DNA of 64,000 nt from Sphingobium fluviale (GTDB lineage: Bacteria > Pseudomonadota > Alphaproteobacteria > Sphingomonadales > Sphingomonadaceae). The translations under genes were made by a program, and so were the position numbers. Below, piece after piece: positions 16,946 to 25,719 of the stretch (its first letter is position 1; each line of letters begins with the position of its first letter). The notes beneath the pieces are model-generated. The model did no database searches. It was given only the letters and a program-made list of their open reading frames with translations, and was not told the DNA's origin. The stretch covers positions 124,001-188,000 of the forward strand of contig NZ_SBKP01000005.1 in assembly GCF_004122115.1 (NCBI RefSeq), in the 5' to 3' direction.

Positions 16946-16968
16946 ATCAATAGGCATCGTCTATTGAT
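16946..16968. promoter_or_regulatory. Perfect LysR-type palindrome (ATAG-N7-CTAT) ahead of fdsG
   Basis: ATCAATAG at 16946-16953 and CTATTGAT at 16961-16968 are exact inverted arms around GCATCGT. The inner part is ATAG-N7-CTAT, the element recognised by OxyR-branch LysR proteins. It is 51 bases before the fdsG start and directly after the LysR gene, so it is the best candidate operator for formate-dependent control. Confidence 0.62.
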
Positions 16969-17018
16969 GATTTGATATTTCTATTTGACTGAAGGGGCGG
17001 ATGCAGGAACATCGGCCA

Positions 17019-17444
17019 ATGGCAAACTCTCAGGATTTGGCGCAACTGATCGCCGCTCATGCAGGCAAAGAAGGCGCCCTGCTACCCATCCTTCATGATG
17101 TGCAGCACGCTTTTGGCTGTGTGGACGGGGAAGCGGAGGCGGCGATTGCCAAGGCGCTAAACCTCTCCCGCGCCGAGGTGCACGGGGTGGTGAGCTTCTA
17201 TCACGATTTTACCCCTGCCGCCGATCTGCGCCCGCACATCGAGCTGTGTCGCGCGGAGGCGTGCAAGGCGCGCGGGGTGGAGGCGCTTGTTGACGCGGCA
17301 CAGGTGGCTGCGGGCGAGCGCGTGAAACTGAAGACCGTCTATTGCCTCGGCCTGTGCAGCGTCGGCCCCGCCGCGCGCATGGGCGATGCGCTGTACGCCC
17401 GGCTGGATCAGGCGGCGCTTGTCGCCTTGGTGGAGCAAGCATGA
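17019..17444 (+). CDS. fdsG: NAD-dependent formate dehydrogenase gamma subunit
   Basis: About 141 residues, NuoE-like thioredoxin-fold [2Fe-2S] protein that passes electrons between the alpha and beta subunits. Cluster ligands are in ELCRAEACKARG and YCLGLCSVGPAARMG (Cys-x4-Cys and Cys-x3-Cys). The ATG at 17019 has AGGAA eight bases upstream; the ATG at 17001 is an alternative with a poorly spaced site. The stop overlaps the fdsB start (ATGA). First gene of the operon fdsG-fdsB-fdhD-fdsA-fdsD. Confidence 0.93.
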   Translation: MANSQDLAQLIAAHAGKEGALLPILHDVQHAFGCVDGEAEAAIAKALNLSRAEVHGVVSFYHDFTPAADLRPHIELCRAEACKARGVEALVDAAQVAAGERVKLKTVYCLGLCSVGPAARMGDALYARLDQAALVALVEQA

Positions 17445-18958
17445 AACGGGTTGCGCGCATTTCCGACGACGCCCTCAGCATCGCATGCGGCGCCGAGGCG
17501 GTGGCGCAGGCGTTTGAAGCCGCAGGATGCACCGTTGAGCGGGTATCGAGCTGGGGCATGCACTGGCTCGAACCCTTGGTCGAGATTGACGGCATCGGCT
17601 ATGGCCCGGCGATGCCCGCCGATGTACCGGCGATGCTGGACGGCACCAGCGCCAAGTGCATCGGCAAGATATCGGATCACCCCTTCATCGCGGGGCAGCA
17701 GCGGCTGACCTTTGCGCGCGCGGGCAAGACGCGGCCCTTGAGCCTTGAGGATTATGCCACCACCGGCGGCTGGGCGGGCCTCAATCGCGCCCGCTCGCTG
17801 GAGCCGGCGCAAGTTGTCGCCGAAGTTCTGCAAAGCGGCCTGCGCGGACGCGGCGGGGCGGGCTTCCCGGCGGGCGTTAAGTGGAAAACGGTGGCCAAGG
17901 CGGCGGGAGCGCGCAAATATATCGTCTGCAACGCGGACGAGGGCGATAGCGGCACTTTCGCCGACCGGATGCTGATGGAGGGCGACCCGTTTCAGCTGAT
18001 CGAAGGCATGGCGATTGCCGCTTATGCAGTCGGCGCACAGCGGGGCTACATCTATGTGCGCAGCGAATATCCGCACGCCATCGCCAAGCTGAATGCCGCG
18101 ATCGAGCTTGCGGCGGGCATCATTGCGCCCCTCAGGCTCGAAGTGCGGATGGGGGCGGGGGCTTATGTCTGCGGTGAAGAAACCTCGCTTTTGAATTCCA
18201 TCGAGGGCAAGCGCGGCGAGGTGCGTGCCAAGCCGCCGCTGCCCGCCTTGCAGGGACTGTTCGGCTGCCCCACCGTGGTTAACAATGTGCTGACGCTGGC
18301 CGCGGTGCCTCACATTCTGACCGAGGGCGGCGCGAGCTTGTATGACAGTCTGGGCGTCGATCGCTCCAAGGGCACGATGCCGATCCAGCTCGCGGGCAAT
18401 ATCAAGCATGGCGGGCTGTATGAAATCGCGTTCGGCATCACGTTGAACGAGCTGATTTACGAAATCGGCGGTGGGACGGCGTCCGGTCGTCCGGTGAAGG
18501 CGGTTCAGGTCGGCGGGCCGCTGGGGGCCTATATACCGCCGGATCAGTTTGATCTGCGCTTCGCCTATGAGGACTATGCGCAGGCCGATGCGCTGATCGG
18601 CCATGCGGGCATCGTGGTGTTCGATGAGAGCGCGGATATGGGCCACATGGCGCGCTTCGCGATGGAATTCTGCGCGGCGGAAAGCTGCGGCAAATGCACG
18701 CCCTGCCGCATTGGCTCGACCCGTGGGGTGGAGCTGATCGACCGGATCAGGGCAGGGGGCAGGGGCGTCGATGCGGTCGAGGTGCTGCCGCAGATGCATA
18801 ATGCTCGCAAGACCCGGCGCAGTACCGAGGATGACATCGCCCTGCTTGAGGATCTGTGCGAGACGATGAAGTTCGGCTCGCTGTGCGCACTCGGCGGGTT
18901 CACACCCTATCCGGTGCTTTCGGCCTTGAAGCACTGGCCGGAAGATTTCCGCCCGTGA
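17441..18958 (+). CDS. fdsB: NAD-dependent formate dehydrogenase beta subunit
   Basis: A 505-residue NuoF-like diaphorase subunit carrying FMN, NAD and a [4Fe-4S] cluster. Residues 1-120 are the thioredoxin-like extension seen in FdsB. The FMN/NAD site is visible as RGRGGAGFPAGVKW, CNADEGDSGTFADR and YVCGEETSLLNSIEG; the cluster ligands are ESCGKCTPCRIGS plus a later Cys in GSLCALGG. The start overlaps the fdsG stop by four bases and the stop overlaps the fdhD GTG by four, so translation is coupled along the operon. Confidence 0.94.
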   Translation: MKRVARISDDALSIACGAEAVAQAFEAAGCTVERVSSWGMHWLEPLVEIDGIGYGPAMPADVPAMLDGTSAKCIGKISDHPFIAGQQRLTFARAGKTRPLSLEDYATTGGWAGLNRARSLEPAQVVAEVLQSGLRGRGGAGFPAGVKWKTVAKAAGARKYIVCNADEGDSGTFADRMLMEGDPFQLIEGMAIAAYAVGAQRGYIYVRSEYPHAIAKLNAAIELAAGIIAPLRLEVRMGAGAYVCGEETSLLNSIEGKRGEVRAKPPLPALQGLFGCPTVVNNVLTLAAVPHILTEGGASLYDSLGVDRSKGTMPIQLAGNIKHGGLYEIAFGITLNELIYEIGGGTASGRPVKAVQVGGPLGAYIPPDQFDLRFAYEDYAQADALIGHAGIVVFDESADMGHMARFAMEFCAAESCGKCTPCRIGSTRGVELIDRIRAGGRGVDAVEVLPQMHNARKTRRSTEDDIALLEDLCETMKFGSLCALGGFTPYPVLSALKHWPEDFRP

Positions 18959-19767
18959 CTGAGGGCGTAGCCAGCATCACGACGCGACGCAGCGCCTATA
19001 ACGACGCGCTGGAGCAAGGCGAGCGCGCCATCCCCATCGAGGCGCCGGTGGCGATCGAGATCAACGGCGTGGTCTATGCCGTAATGATGGCGACGCCTGC
19101 CGATCTGGACGATTTCGTCACCGGATTCATCCTGTCCGAAGGGCTGGCCGACGCAGGCGAGATCGGGCCGGTGGAGCTGGTACGGGTTGCAGACGGCGAG
19201 GGAGTGGTCGCGCGGATCAACCTGCCCGCTGACCGTGCCGTGCCGATCATGGAGCGCGCGCGCAGGCGGCTGGGGGACAGCAGCTGTGGGCTGTGCGGGG
19301 TGGAGAGCATAGAGGCGGCGCTACGCCCCCTGCCCAAACTCACCACTCCATCAACCGCGACGCCGCAAGCGATCCGTAACGCGCTGGCCGCGTTGCACGA
19401 TGCTCAGCCCCTGAACGCGCTGACCTCCGCCACCCATGCTGCCGCCTTTGCGCAGGCCGACGGTGCGCTTGTGCTGGTGCGCGAGGATGTCGGCCGCCAC
19501 AACGCACTCGATAAGTTGATTGGCGCGCTCGCTCGCGCAGGTGAAGATGCGTCGCTCGGTTTCATCGTGATGACATCGCGCTGCTCCTACGAGCTGGTCG
19601 AGAAGGCGGTCCGCGCGAATTGCCAGCTGCTGGTGACGATCTCCGCACCGACAGACCTTGCTGTACGCCGGGCGAAGGCGGCTGGACTGGCCTTGGCCGT
19701 GGTCGCTCGAAATGATACTATGCTATGGGTGACAGGCCCACAAATGGAGGCCGCATATGGGCTATGA
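18955..19767 (+). CDS. fdhD: FdhD/FdsC formate dehydrogenase maturation sulfurtransferase
   Basis: A 270-residue protein beginning at a GTG that overlaps the fdsB stop (GTGA). FdhD-type proteins bind the bis-MGD molybdenum cofactor and transfer sulfur to it before insertion into FDH. The cysteine pair SSCGLCGVES, the segment REDVGRHNALDKLIG and the C-terminal TSRCSYELVEKA and ISAPTDLAVRRA are diagnostic. In described fds operons the homologous fdsC lies after fdsA; here it lies between fdsB and fdsA and its end overlaps the fdsA start by 11 bases. Confidence 0.93.
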   Translation: MTEGVASITTRRSAYNDALEQGERAIPIEAPVAIEINGVVYAVMMATPADLDDFVTGFILSEGLADAGEIGPVELVRVADGEGVVARINLPADRAVPIMERARRRLGDSSCGLCGVESIEAALRPLPKLTTPSTATPQAIRNALAALHDAQPLNALTSATHAAAFAQADGALVLVREDVGRHNALDKLIGALARAGEDASLGFIVMTSRCSYELVEKAVRANCQLLVTISAPTDLAVRRAKAAGLALAVVARNDTMLWVTGPQMEAAYGL

Positions 19768-22606
19768 ACCGCAGGCTGATTTCGGAACGCCGGAAGTCCT
19801 CTCTGAGATCACAGTGACGCTGACGATAGACGGGCGCCCCATCAGCGTTCCGGCGGGCACGAGCGTCATGCGCGCGGCAGCGGAAAGCGGCGGCTCCATC
19901 CCCAAGCTCTGCGCCAGCGACAATCTGGCCGCATTCGGCTCCTGCCGGCTGTGCCTCGTTGAGGTGGACGGCATGCGCGGCACGCCCGCAAGCTGCACCA
20001 CGCCGGTAGCGGAGGGCATGGTGGTTCACACCCAGACGCCCCGGCTGCAAAGGCTGCGCAAGGGTGTGATGGAGCTATATATCTCCGACCACCCGCTCGA
20101 TTGCCTGACATGCAGCGCCAACAACGACTGCGAGCTTCAGGATACGGCGGCGCAGGTTGGTCTGCGTGATGTGCGCTATGGCTATGAAGGCGCGAGTCAT
20201 CTTGGGCTGGGTGTTGACAGCTCCAACCCCTATTTCGATTTTGACCCGTCCAAGTGCATCGCCTGCTCGCGCTGCGTCCGCGCGTGTGACGAGGTGCAGG
20301 GCACATTGGCGCTGACGATGGACGGGCGCGGCTTTGCCAGCACCATTAGCGCGGGGCAGAGCGCAGATAATTTTCTCTCCAGCGAGTGCGTGTCCTGCGG
20401 CGCCTGCGTTCAGGCCTGTCCTACTGCGACCTTGCAGGAAAAGGCGGTGAAGGAGATCGGCAAGCCGGAGCGCGCCGTCATCACCACCTGCGCCTATTGC
20501 GGGGTCGGCTGCACCTTCCGCGCCGAGATGCGCGGCGAGCAATTGGTGCGCATGGTGCCGTGGAAGGATGGCAAGGCAAACCGTGGGCACAGCTGCGTCA
20601 AAGGGCGCTTTGCCTGGGGTTATGCCCATCACAAGGACCGCATCACCAGCCCGATGATCCGCGAGAGCATCGACCAGCCCTGGCGCGAGGTGAGCTGGGA
20701 CGAGGCGCTGAGTCATACCGCCACACGTCTTAACGCGATCAAGGCGCAGCATGGCGCGCGGGCGCTGGGCGGTATCACCTCGAGCCGTTGTACCAACGAG
20801 GAAACCTTCCTCGTGCAGAAGCTGGTGCGCGCAGGGTTCGGCAGCAACAATGTGGATACCTGCGCCCGCGTGTGCCACTCGCCCACCGGCTACGGTCTCA
20901 AGCAGACCTTCGGCACTTCGGCGGGCACGCAGGATTTTGACAGCGTGATGGATGCAGACGTCATCCTGCTGATCGGCGCGAACCCGACGGACGCACATCC
21001 TGTCTTCGCCAGCCGCATGAAGCGACGGCTGCGGCAAGGGGCAAAGCTGATCGTCATCGACCCCCGCCGGATCGATCTGGTACGATCGCCCCATGTTGAG
21101 GCGGCACATCATCTGCCGCTGCAACCGGGCACCAATGTCGCGGTGCTGACCGCTATGGCGCATGTGATCGTGACCGAAAAGCTGGCGGACGAGGCGTTCA
21201 TCCGTGAGCGGTGCGATTGGGACGAGTATCAGGATTGGGCCGCGTTCGTCGCTGACGAGCGCCATAGCCCTGAAGCGCTGGAAGCCGTAACGCGCGTTCC
21301 CGCCGCTGACCTGCGCGCGGCGGCGCGGCTCTACGCCACCGGAGGCAACGGCGCGATCTATTATGGCCTCGGCGTGACCGAGCATAGCCAGGGCAGCTCG
21401 ACCGTGATGGCGATCGCCAATCTCGCGATGGCGACTGGCAATATCGGCCGCCGGGGCGTGGGCGTGAACCCGCTACGTGGCCAGAATAATGTGCAGGGTG
21501 CTTGCGACATGGGCAGCTTCCCGCACGAGCTCTCCGGCTATCGTCATATTTCGGACGGTGCTACCCGCGCGCTGTTCGAGGCGGACTGGGGCGTCGCTCT
21601 CGACCCCGATCCGGGTCTGCGCATCCCGAACATGCTCGATGCCGCGGTGGATGGCAGCTTCCGCGCGCTCTATGTGCAGGGCGAGGACATCCTGCAATCC
21701 GATCCCAACACCCACCATGTCGCGGCTGGTCTCAAGGCGATGGACCTCGTCATAGTCCACGACCTGTTCCTGAACGAGACGGCTAACTACGCGCATGTGT
21801 TCCTGCCCGGTTCCACCTTTCTGGAGAAGGACGGCACCTTCACCAATGCCGAGCGGCGCATCCAGCTCGTCCGCAAGGTGATGGAACCGGCCAATGGCAT
21901 GTCGGACTGGCAGGTGACGCAGGCGCTTGCCAACGCGATGGGTTTGGGCTGGAGCTATTCTCACCCACGCGAGATCATGGACGAAGTCGCACGCCTCACG
22001 CCGAGCTTTGCAGGCGTGTCGTTCGCGCGGCTGGAGGAGGCGGGGTCGTTGCAGTGGCCGGTAAACGCCGCCCACCCGGATGGCAGCCCGATCATGCACG
22101 AGGATGGCTTTGTACGCGGGAAAGGCCATTTTGTCGTCACAGACTATATCCCGACCGACGAGCGCACCGGTCCGCGCTACCCGCTGTTGCTCACAACAGG
22201 GCGCATCCTTTCACAGTATAATGTCGGCGCGCAGACGCGGCGGACCGAGAACAGCATCTGGCATGACGAAGACGTGCTAGAAATCCACCCGACAGATGCC
22301 GAAAATCGCGGCCTTAATACCGGCGACTGGGTGCGCCTCGCCAGCCGCACCGGCGAGACGACACTACGCGCGCTGGTGACGGACCGGGTCGCGCCCGGCG
22401 TCGTATATACGACCTTCCACCATCCGAGCACGCAGGCCAATGTCGTCACGACGGACTATTCCGACTGGGCCACCAACTGCCCGGAATACAAGGTGACGGC
22501 GGTGCAGGTGGCGCCCTCCAACGGGCCATCAGACTGGCAGCGGGACTATGACGCTCAGGCGCGCCAGTCACGCCGTATCGCGGGTCATGCCGAGGCGGCG
22601 GAGTAA
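19757..22606 (+). CDS. fdsA: NAD-dependent molybdenum formate dehydrogenase alpha subunit
   Basis: A 949-residue catalytic subunit. In order: N-terminal [2Fe-2S] ferredoxin domain (CRLCLVEVDGMRGTPASC), a His/Cys cluster (HPLDCLTCSANNDCELQ), two [4Fe-4S] motifs (CIACSRCVRACDEVQG, CVSCGACVQACPTA), the molybdopterin-domain cluster (CAYCGVGC, then GHSCVKGRFAWGY), and the bis-MGD domain. The active-site residue in DTCARVCHSPTGYGL is Cys, not selenocysteine. The C-terminal cofactor-binding domain begins near YPLLLTTGRILSQYN. Length matches FdsA. Oxidises formate to CO2 and reduces NAD through fdsG/fdsB. Confidence 0.96.
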   Translation: MGYEPQADFGTPEVLSEITVTLTIDGRPISVPAGTSVMRAAAESGGSIPKLCASDNLAAFGSCRLCLVEVDGMRGTPASCTTPVAEGMVVHTQTPRLQRLRKGVMELYISDHPLDCLTCSANNDCELQDTAAQVGLRDVRYGYEGASHLGLGVDSSNPYFDFDPSKCIACSRCVRACDEVQGTLALTMDGRGFASTISAGQSADNFLSSECVSCGACVQACPTATLQEKAVKEIGKPERAVITTCAYCGVGCTFRAEMRGEQLVRMVPWKDGKANRGHSCVKGRFAWGYAHHKDRITSPMIRESIDQPWREVSWDEALSHTATRLNAIKAQHGARALGGITSSRCTNEETFLVQKLVRAGFGSNNVDTCARVCHSPTGYGLKQTFGTSAGTQDFDSVMDADVILLIGANPTDAHPVFASRMKRRLRQGAKLIVIDPRRIDLVRSPHVEAAHHLPLQPGTNVAVLTAMAHVIVTEKLADEAFIRERCDWDEYQDWAAFVADERHSPEALEAVTRVPAADLRAAARLYATGGNGAIYYGLGVTEHSQGSSTVMAIANLAMATGNIGRRGVGVNPLRGQNNVQGACDMGSFPHELSGYRHISDGATRALFEADWGVALDPDPGLRIPNMLDAAVDGSFRALYVQGEDILQSDPNTHHVAAGLKAMDLVIVHDLFLNETANYAHVFLPGSTFLEKDGTFTNAERRIQLVRKVMEPANGMSDWQVTQALANAMGLGWSYSHPREIMDEVARLTPSFAGVSFARLEEAGSLQWPVNAAHPDGSPIMHEDGFVRGKGHFVVTDYIPTDERTGPRYPLLLTTGRILSQYNVGAQTRRTENSIWHDEDVLEIHPTDAENRGLNTGDWVRLASRTGETTLRALVTDRVAPGVVYTTFHHPSTQANVVTTDYSDWATNCPEYKVTAVQVAPSNGPSDWQRDYDAQARQSRRIAGHAEAAE

Positions 22607-22610
22607 TCGC

Positions 22611-22817
22611 ATGAACGTTGACACGCTCGTGATGATGGCGAACCAGATCGCCCGCAATCTTGCCGCGAGGGGTGAAGAGGTGGCTGTGGCCGCAGTGGCT
22701 GAGCATATCCGTGATTTCTGGGACCCGCGGATGATCAAGGCGTTGCACGAAGCCGCGCGTGACTCACTTGAGCCGATCGCCCGTGCAGCGCTTACGCGAC
22801 TTGGGGATAGTGGCTGA
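22611..22817 (+). CDS. fdsD: Formate dehydrogenase delta subunit
   Basis: A 68-residue protein (MVMMANQIARN-type start, then HIRDFWDPRMIKAL) matching the FdsD family, a small subunit needed for stable or active Mo-FDH. It starts four bases after the fdsA stop. An imperfect inverted repeat, ATACCAGCTG against CAGCTTGGTAT, spans about 22821-22857 right after the stop and probably forms an operon-end hairpin. Confidence 0.9.
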   Translation: MNVDTLVMMANQIARNLAARGEEVAVAAVAEHIRDFWDPRMIKALHEAARDSLEPIARAALTRLGDSG

Positions 22818-22989
22818 TACCAGCTGTGATCGGTCACAATCAGTGCAGCTTGGTATAAATCAGCTGCCACTGGCACAATTACTGCTCTCTATTCTTCAGC
22901 CATCCACTGAGAGGTTTCTTCCGTGTCTACACTGACTGGAGCACGTCAGAAACCTTCCAGCAGGCTTCTGTCGCTATAGTGAAGGGAGC

Positions 22990-23445
22990 TCACCAGTCCT
23001 CCACCGTCAGCACGGTGATTCGTAGCGTAAGGCCTTCCGCCTGCGCCTGATGGCCCTTATCAGTACAGTCTTGATCTGCTGTGTCTTCGCGCTTGTTCGT
23101 TTCGCGTAGCCATTCGTCGACGCAGGCGTCAGCCACTATATGCCCGGCAATAGCGAATTCGGCCTCCGGCAGACATTCGGCAAAGCGCGCTGCGCGCTCC
23201 GGGGCATCTTTTCCAGCAAAGCGCAGAATCACGCGGTGCTGCGCTCCGATGAAGGTCGCGCTTGCCCATGGGCGCGATGAACTGGCAATAATGGACATAT
23301 CCGATCCGGCAAGCTCAGAGAGCTGTGTTATCACCCGCACATGCGGATCGCGGCGTGGCTGGCGTGGCCAGTCGCGGGAGCGCAGGCGCTGACGGTTGCG
23401 TGTCGATGGGACTGAAAGCTTGGGTTGAGTCTGAGGGCGAGTCAT
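22990..23445 (-). CDS. Conserved hypothetical protein (sphingomonad type)
   Basis: A 151-residue protein with no enzyme signature I recognise. The N-terminal 35 residues are basic and probably disordered; the rest is a compact domain (VRVITQLSELAGSDMSI, HRVILRFAGKDAPERAARFAE, FAIAGHIVADACVDEW, LRITVLTVEDW). It begins in an ATGA overlap with the upstream small HTH-like gene, so the two form an operon. The pattern resembles a conserved hypothetical paired with such HTH genes in sphingomonads. Function unknown. Confidence 0.72.
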   Translation of the reverse strand: MTRPQTQPKLSVPSTRNRQRLRSRDWPRQPRRDPHVRVITQLSELAGSDMSIIASSSRPWASATFIGAQHRVILRFAGKDAPERAARFAECLPEAEFAIAGHIVADACVDEWLRETNKREDTADQDCTDKGHQAQAEGLTLRITVLTVEDW

Positions 23446-23633
23446 TGGCTGATAGCTCCATTTTGGAATATGTTCATGAAATGTTCTATCTTTTGGATCA
23501 TTCTGGGGCTAGGCTCCCTTCCATTTCTTATGTCGAACACGAGTCGCGGGTCTCGCACCGCGTCCCGCCCGAATCGAGTAGGAGCCATCCCAGTGTCACG
23601 CAGAAAGGACTCAATTTTCCTCAATATGGGCAT
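23442..23633 (-). CDS. Small HTH-like DNA-binding protein
   Basis: A 63-residue protein from the ATG at 23631-23633. The sequence LRKIESFLRDTGMAPTRFG followed by DPRLVFDIRNGREPS resembles a compact helix-turn-helix family common in Sphingomonadales, usually of about 60 residues. Longer in-frame extensions upstream are unlikely because they run through the divergent promoter region. It is co-transcribed with the downstream 151-residue gene and divergent from the S24 repressor, which probably regulates it. Confidence 0.68.
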   Translation of the reverse strand: MPILRKIESFLRDTGMAPTRFGRDAVRDPRLVFDIRNGREPSPRMIQKIEHFMNIFQNGAISQ

Positions 23634-23679
23634 CAGTTTTCCTCCACTTTCCAGTAGCTTGCTTATGGTGAGTCGACAA

Positions 23680-23695
23680 ATAGGAATAATCCTAT
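23680..23695. promoter_or_regulatory. Perfect 16-bp palindrome in a divergent promoter (candidate S24 operator)
   Basis: ATAGGAATAATCCTAT has exact ATAGGA and TCCTAT arms around ATAA. It lies in the 101-base space between the small HTH gene and the S24 repressor gene, 40 bases ahead of the repressor start, a natural position for an autoregulatory operator. A second short palindrome, GAAATTTC at 23723-23730, lies nearer the start. Confidence 0.55.
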
Positions 23696-23734
23696 ATCCA
23701 GAGGGAAATCCAACATGTCTAGGAAATTTCTTGA

Positions 23735-24448
23735 ATGTATGGTGCCGAAATGGATGAGAATGCGCCGCGCCAGTTCCTCGCAAGGCTGATTGCGGACCGG
23801 GGCGAGAATTATGGGGCGCTGTCTCGCCTGATCGGGCGTAATGCGGCCTATATTCAGCAGTTTATAAAGCGAGGTAGCCCGCGCAGGCTGGGCGAGGAGG
23901 ATCGCAGGCTACTGGCGCGCTATTTCGGCGTGGACGAGGCGCTGCTGGGCGCTCCAACCCCTGATTCGCCACCGCATATGCTGTCAGACGATCGGGAAAA
24001 TTCGAGGATATTTCCTAGACTTGGGGATATGGTATCCATACCCCGCCTGTCTGTCGAGGCCTCCGCGGGGCATGGCGCGCTTGCCGGGGCGGAGGATGAG
24101 AGGGGCACCATCCATTTTGACCGGCACTGGCTCAAACAGCTCGGTTTATCCCCGGAAACTCTCTCCATTATCGATGTAAAAGGTGAATCGATGGCGCCTA
24201 CACTCGGCAATGGTGACAGCATCATGGTCGATCGTGCCGAAGGCGCGGACCGGCTGCGCGACGGCGTCTATGTGCTGAGGCTCGATGATGCGCTGATGGT
24301 GAAGCGTGTCTCGCTCTCGCCCAAGCGTGGCAAGGCTGGGCTGACCATATCGAGCGACAACCCGCACTATCCTACATGGGCGGATGTGGCTCCTGCGCTG
24401 GTTGATATTGTCGGCCGCGTGGTATGGAGTTGCAAGCGACTGGTGTGA
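23735..24448 (+). CDS. S24-family peptidase / LexA-like transcriptional repressor
   Basis: A 237-residue repressor. The ATG at 23735 has AGGAAA eight bases upstream; a later ATG at 23750 is possible. The N-terminal HTH region (YGALSRLIGRNAAYIQQFIKRG) is followed by a linker and the S24 domain with nucleophile Ser in GESMAPTLGNGDSIMVDR and general-base Lys in DDALMVKRVSL. The self-cleavage site is not obvious. It is a cI/HTH-S24 type protein, not LexA itself, and sits in a conserved chromosomal context with no phage genes. Confidence 0.88.
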   Translation: MYGAEMDENAPRQFLARLIADRGENYGALSRLIGRNAAYIQQFIKRGSPRRLGEEDRRLLARYFGVDEALLGAPTPDSPPHMLSDDRENSRIFPRLGDMVSIPRLSVEASAGHGALAGAEDERGTIHFDRHWLKQLGLSPETLSIIDVKGESMAPTLGNGDSIMVDRAEGADRLRDGVYVLRLDDALMVKRVSLSPKRGKAGLTISSDNPHYPTWADVAPALVDIVGRVVWSCKRLV

Positions 24449-24517
24449 TAGCGTGATTTGGACCATGCCGGGCACTAGGTGGTTGCAAGCAGCGCATTAC
24501 TGACGCACATCGCAGAT

Positions 24518-25195
24518 ATGACAGATGCACCTCAGCAGGCCGAGCCGCCGTTGCGCGCGGCGATTATTCCCGTCACTCCGCTCCAGCAGAATTGCACGTT
24601 GCTGTGGTGCACTGTCACGATGCGCGGCGCGTTCGTTGACCCTGGTGGCGATCTGGACCGGCTGAAAGCCGCCGCGCGCGAGCAGGGTGTGGCTATCGAG
24701 AAGATTCTCGTGACCCATGGCCATATCGACCATTGCGGGCAGGCGGGGGTGCTGGCCGCAGAGCTGGGCGTGCCGATCGAGGGGCCACACGAGGACGACC
24801 GCTTCTGGATCGCCCGGCTGGAGGATGACGGCCGCAAATATGGCGTGGAGGGGAAGCCGTTCGAGCCGGATCGATGGCTTCACGGCGGAGATACGGTGCA
24901 GGTGGGGGAGCTGACGCTTAATGTCATCCATTGCCCCGGCCACACGCCCGGCCATGTGGTGTTCCATCACGCGCCCTCCCGCCTCGCGATAGTGGGAGAT
25001 GTGCTGTTTCAGGGCTCGATCGGGCGGACAGACTTCCCGCTCGGCAATCATCAGGATCTGATCGACGCGATCACGCAAAGGCTGTGGCCGCTGGGGGATG
25101 ATGTGGCATTTGTGCCGGGCCATGGCCCGATGAGCAACTTCGGGCATGAGCGCGCGACCAACCCCTTTGTGGGGGATCGCGCGCTGGCGGAATAA
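24518..25195 (+). CDS. Metallo-beta-lactamase-fold hydrolase (glyoxalase II-like)
   Basis: About 225 residues from the ATG at 24518 (a GTG at 24479 would extend it by 13). The metal-binding motif THGHIDHCGQAG, the later His in HCPGHTPGHVVF, Asp in VGDVLFQGSIGRTDFP and the final His in VPGHGP are the complete set of MBL-fold ligands. It is most like the YcbL/glyoxalase II subgroup of thioester hydrolases. It precedes the DUF1801 gene by six bases. Confidence 0.9.
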   Translation: MTDAPQQAEPPLRAAIIPVTPLQQNCTLLWCTVTMRGAFVDPGGDLDRLKAAAREQGVAIEKILVTHGHIDHCGQAGVLAAELGVPIEGPHEDDRFWIARLEDDGRKYGVEGKPFEPDRWLHGGDTVQVGELTLNVIHCPGHTPGHVVFHHAPSRLAIVGDVLFQGSIGRTDFPLGNHQDLIDAITQRLWPLGDDVAFVPGHGPMSNFGHERATNPFVGDRALAE

Positions 25196-25201
25196 CAGGT
25201 C

Positions 25202-25570
25202 ATGACGGTTGACGAGTATATCGTGGCCAGCCCCGATGTTGCCCGGCCGATATTGCGGCGGATCAGGGAGATGGCGGTTGTGCTATGTCCCGATGCGCAC
25301 GAGACGATCAGCTATAAGATGCCCGCGTTGCGGCAGGGCAGGGTGTTCCTCTATTATGCGGGCTTCAAGCATCATATCGGGATATATCCGCCAGTTAAGG
25401 CGCCAGCGGAGCTAGTGGAAGCGCTGAAGCCGCATCGCGGGCCGAAGGGTAATCTGCAGTTCCGCTATGCGGATGGCATCCCCTATGATCTGGTGGAGCG
25501 GGTGATCCTTTCGCTGCACACGGAATATGCGTCTGGTGCTGCGTCGGCAGGCGCCGAGAGCAGACAATAA
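25202..25570 (+). CDS. DUF1801 (YdhG-like) family protein
   Basis: A 122-residue protein with the features of the DUF1801 domain: MTVDEYIVASPDVARPIL, then ETISYKMPALRQG and VFLYYAGFKHHIGIYPP, and GNLQFRYADGIPYDLVERV. Members include iron-chaperone-like proteins of uncertain role. It is immediately downstream of the MBL hydrolase gene and is probably co-transcribed with it. Confidence 0.88.
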   Translation: MTVDEYIVASPDVARPILRRIREMAVVLCPDAHETISYKMPALRQGRVFLYYAGFKHHIGIYPPVKAPAELVEALKPHRGPKGNLQFRYADGIPYDLVERVILSLHTEYASGAASAGAESRQ

Positions 25571-25719
25571 CTCTTGCCCTCCGGCAAAAACCCGCTATAG
25601 GCGCATGACTTCGCGACAACCGGGTGCCTTGGCGCAATCGGTTCCGTGTCGGCCTTGCCGATGCTGAGCCTTCCCAGACGTCGCATCAACTGATTACAGA
25701 TACGGATACAGGTGCCGAT

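Noticed and set aside
17408..18934. Leftward 508-residue open frame opposite fdsB
   Set aside because: The plus strand encodes complete FMN, NAD and [4Fe-4S] motifs; the antisense frame is a shadow.
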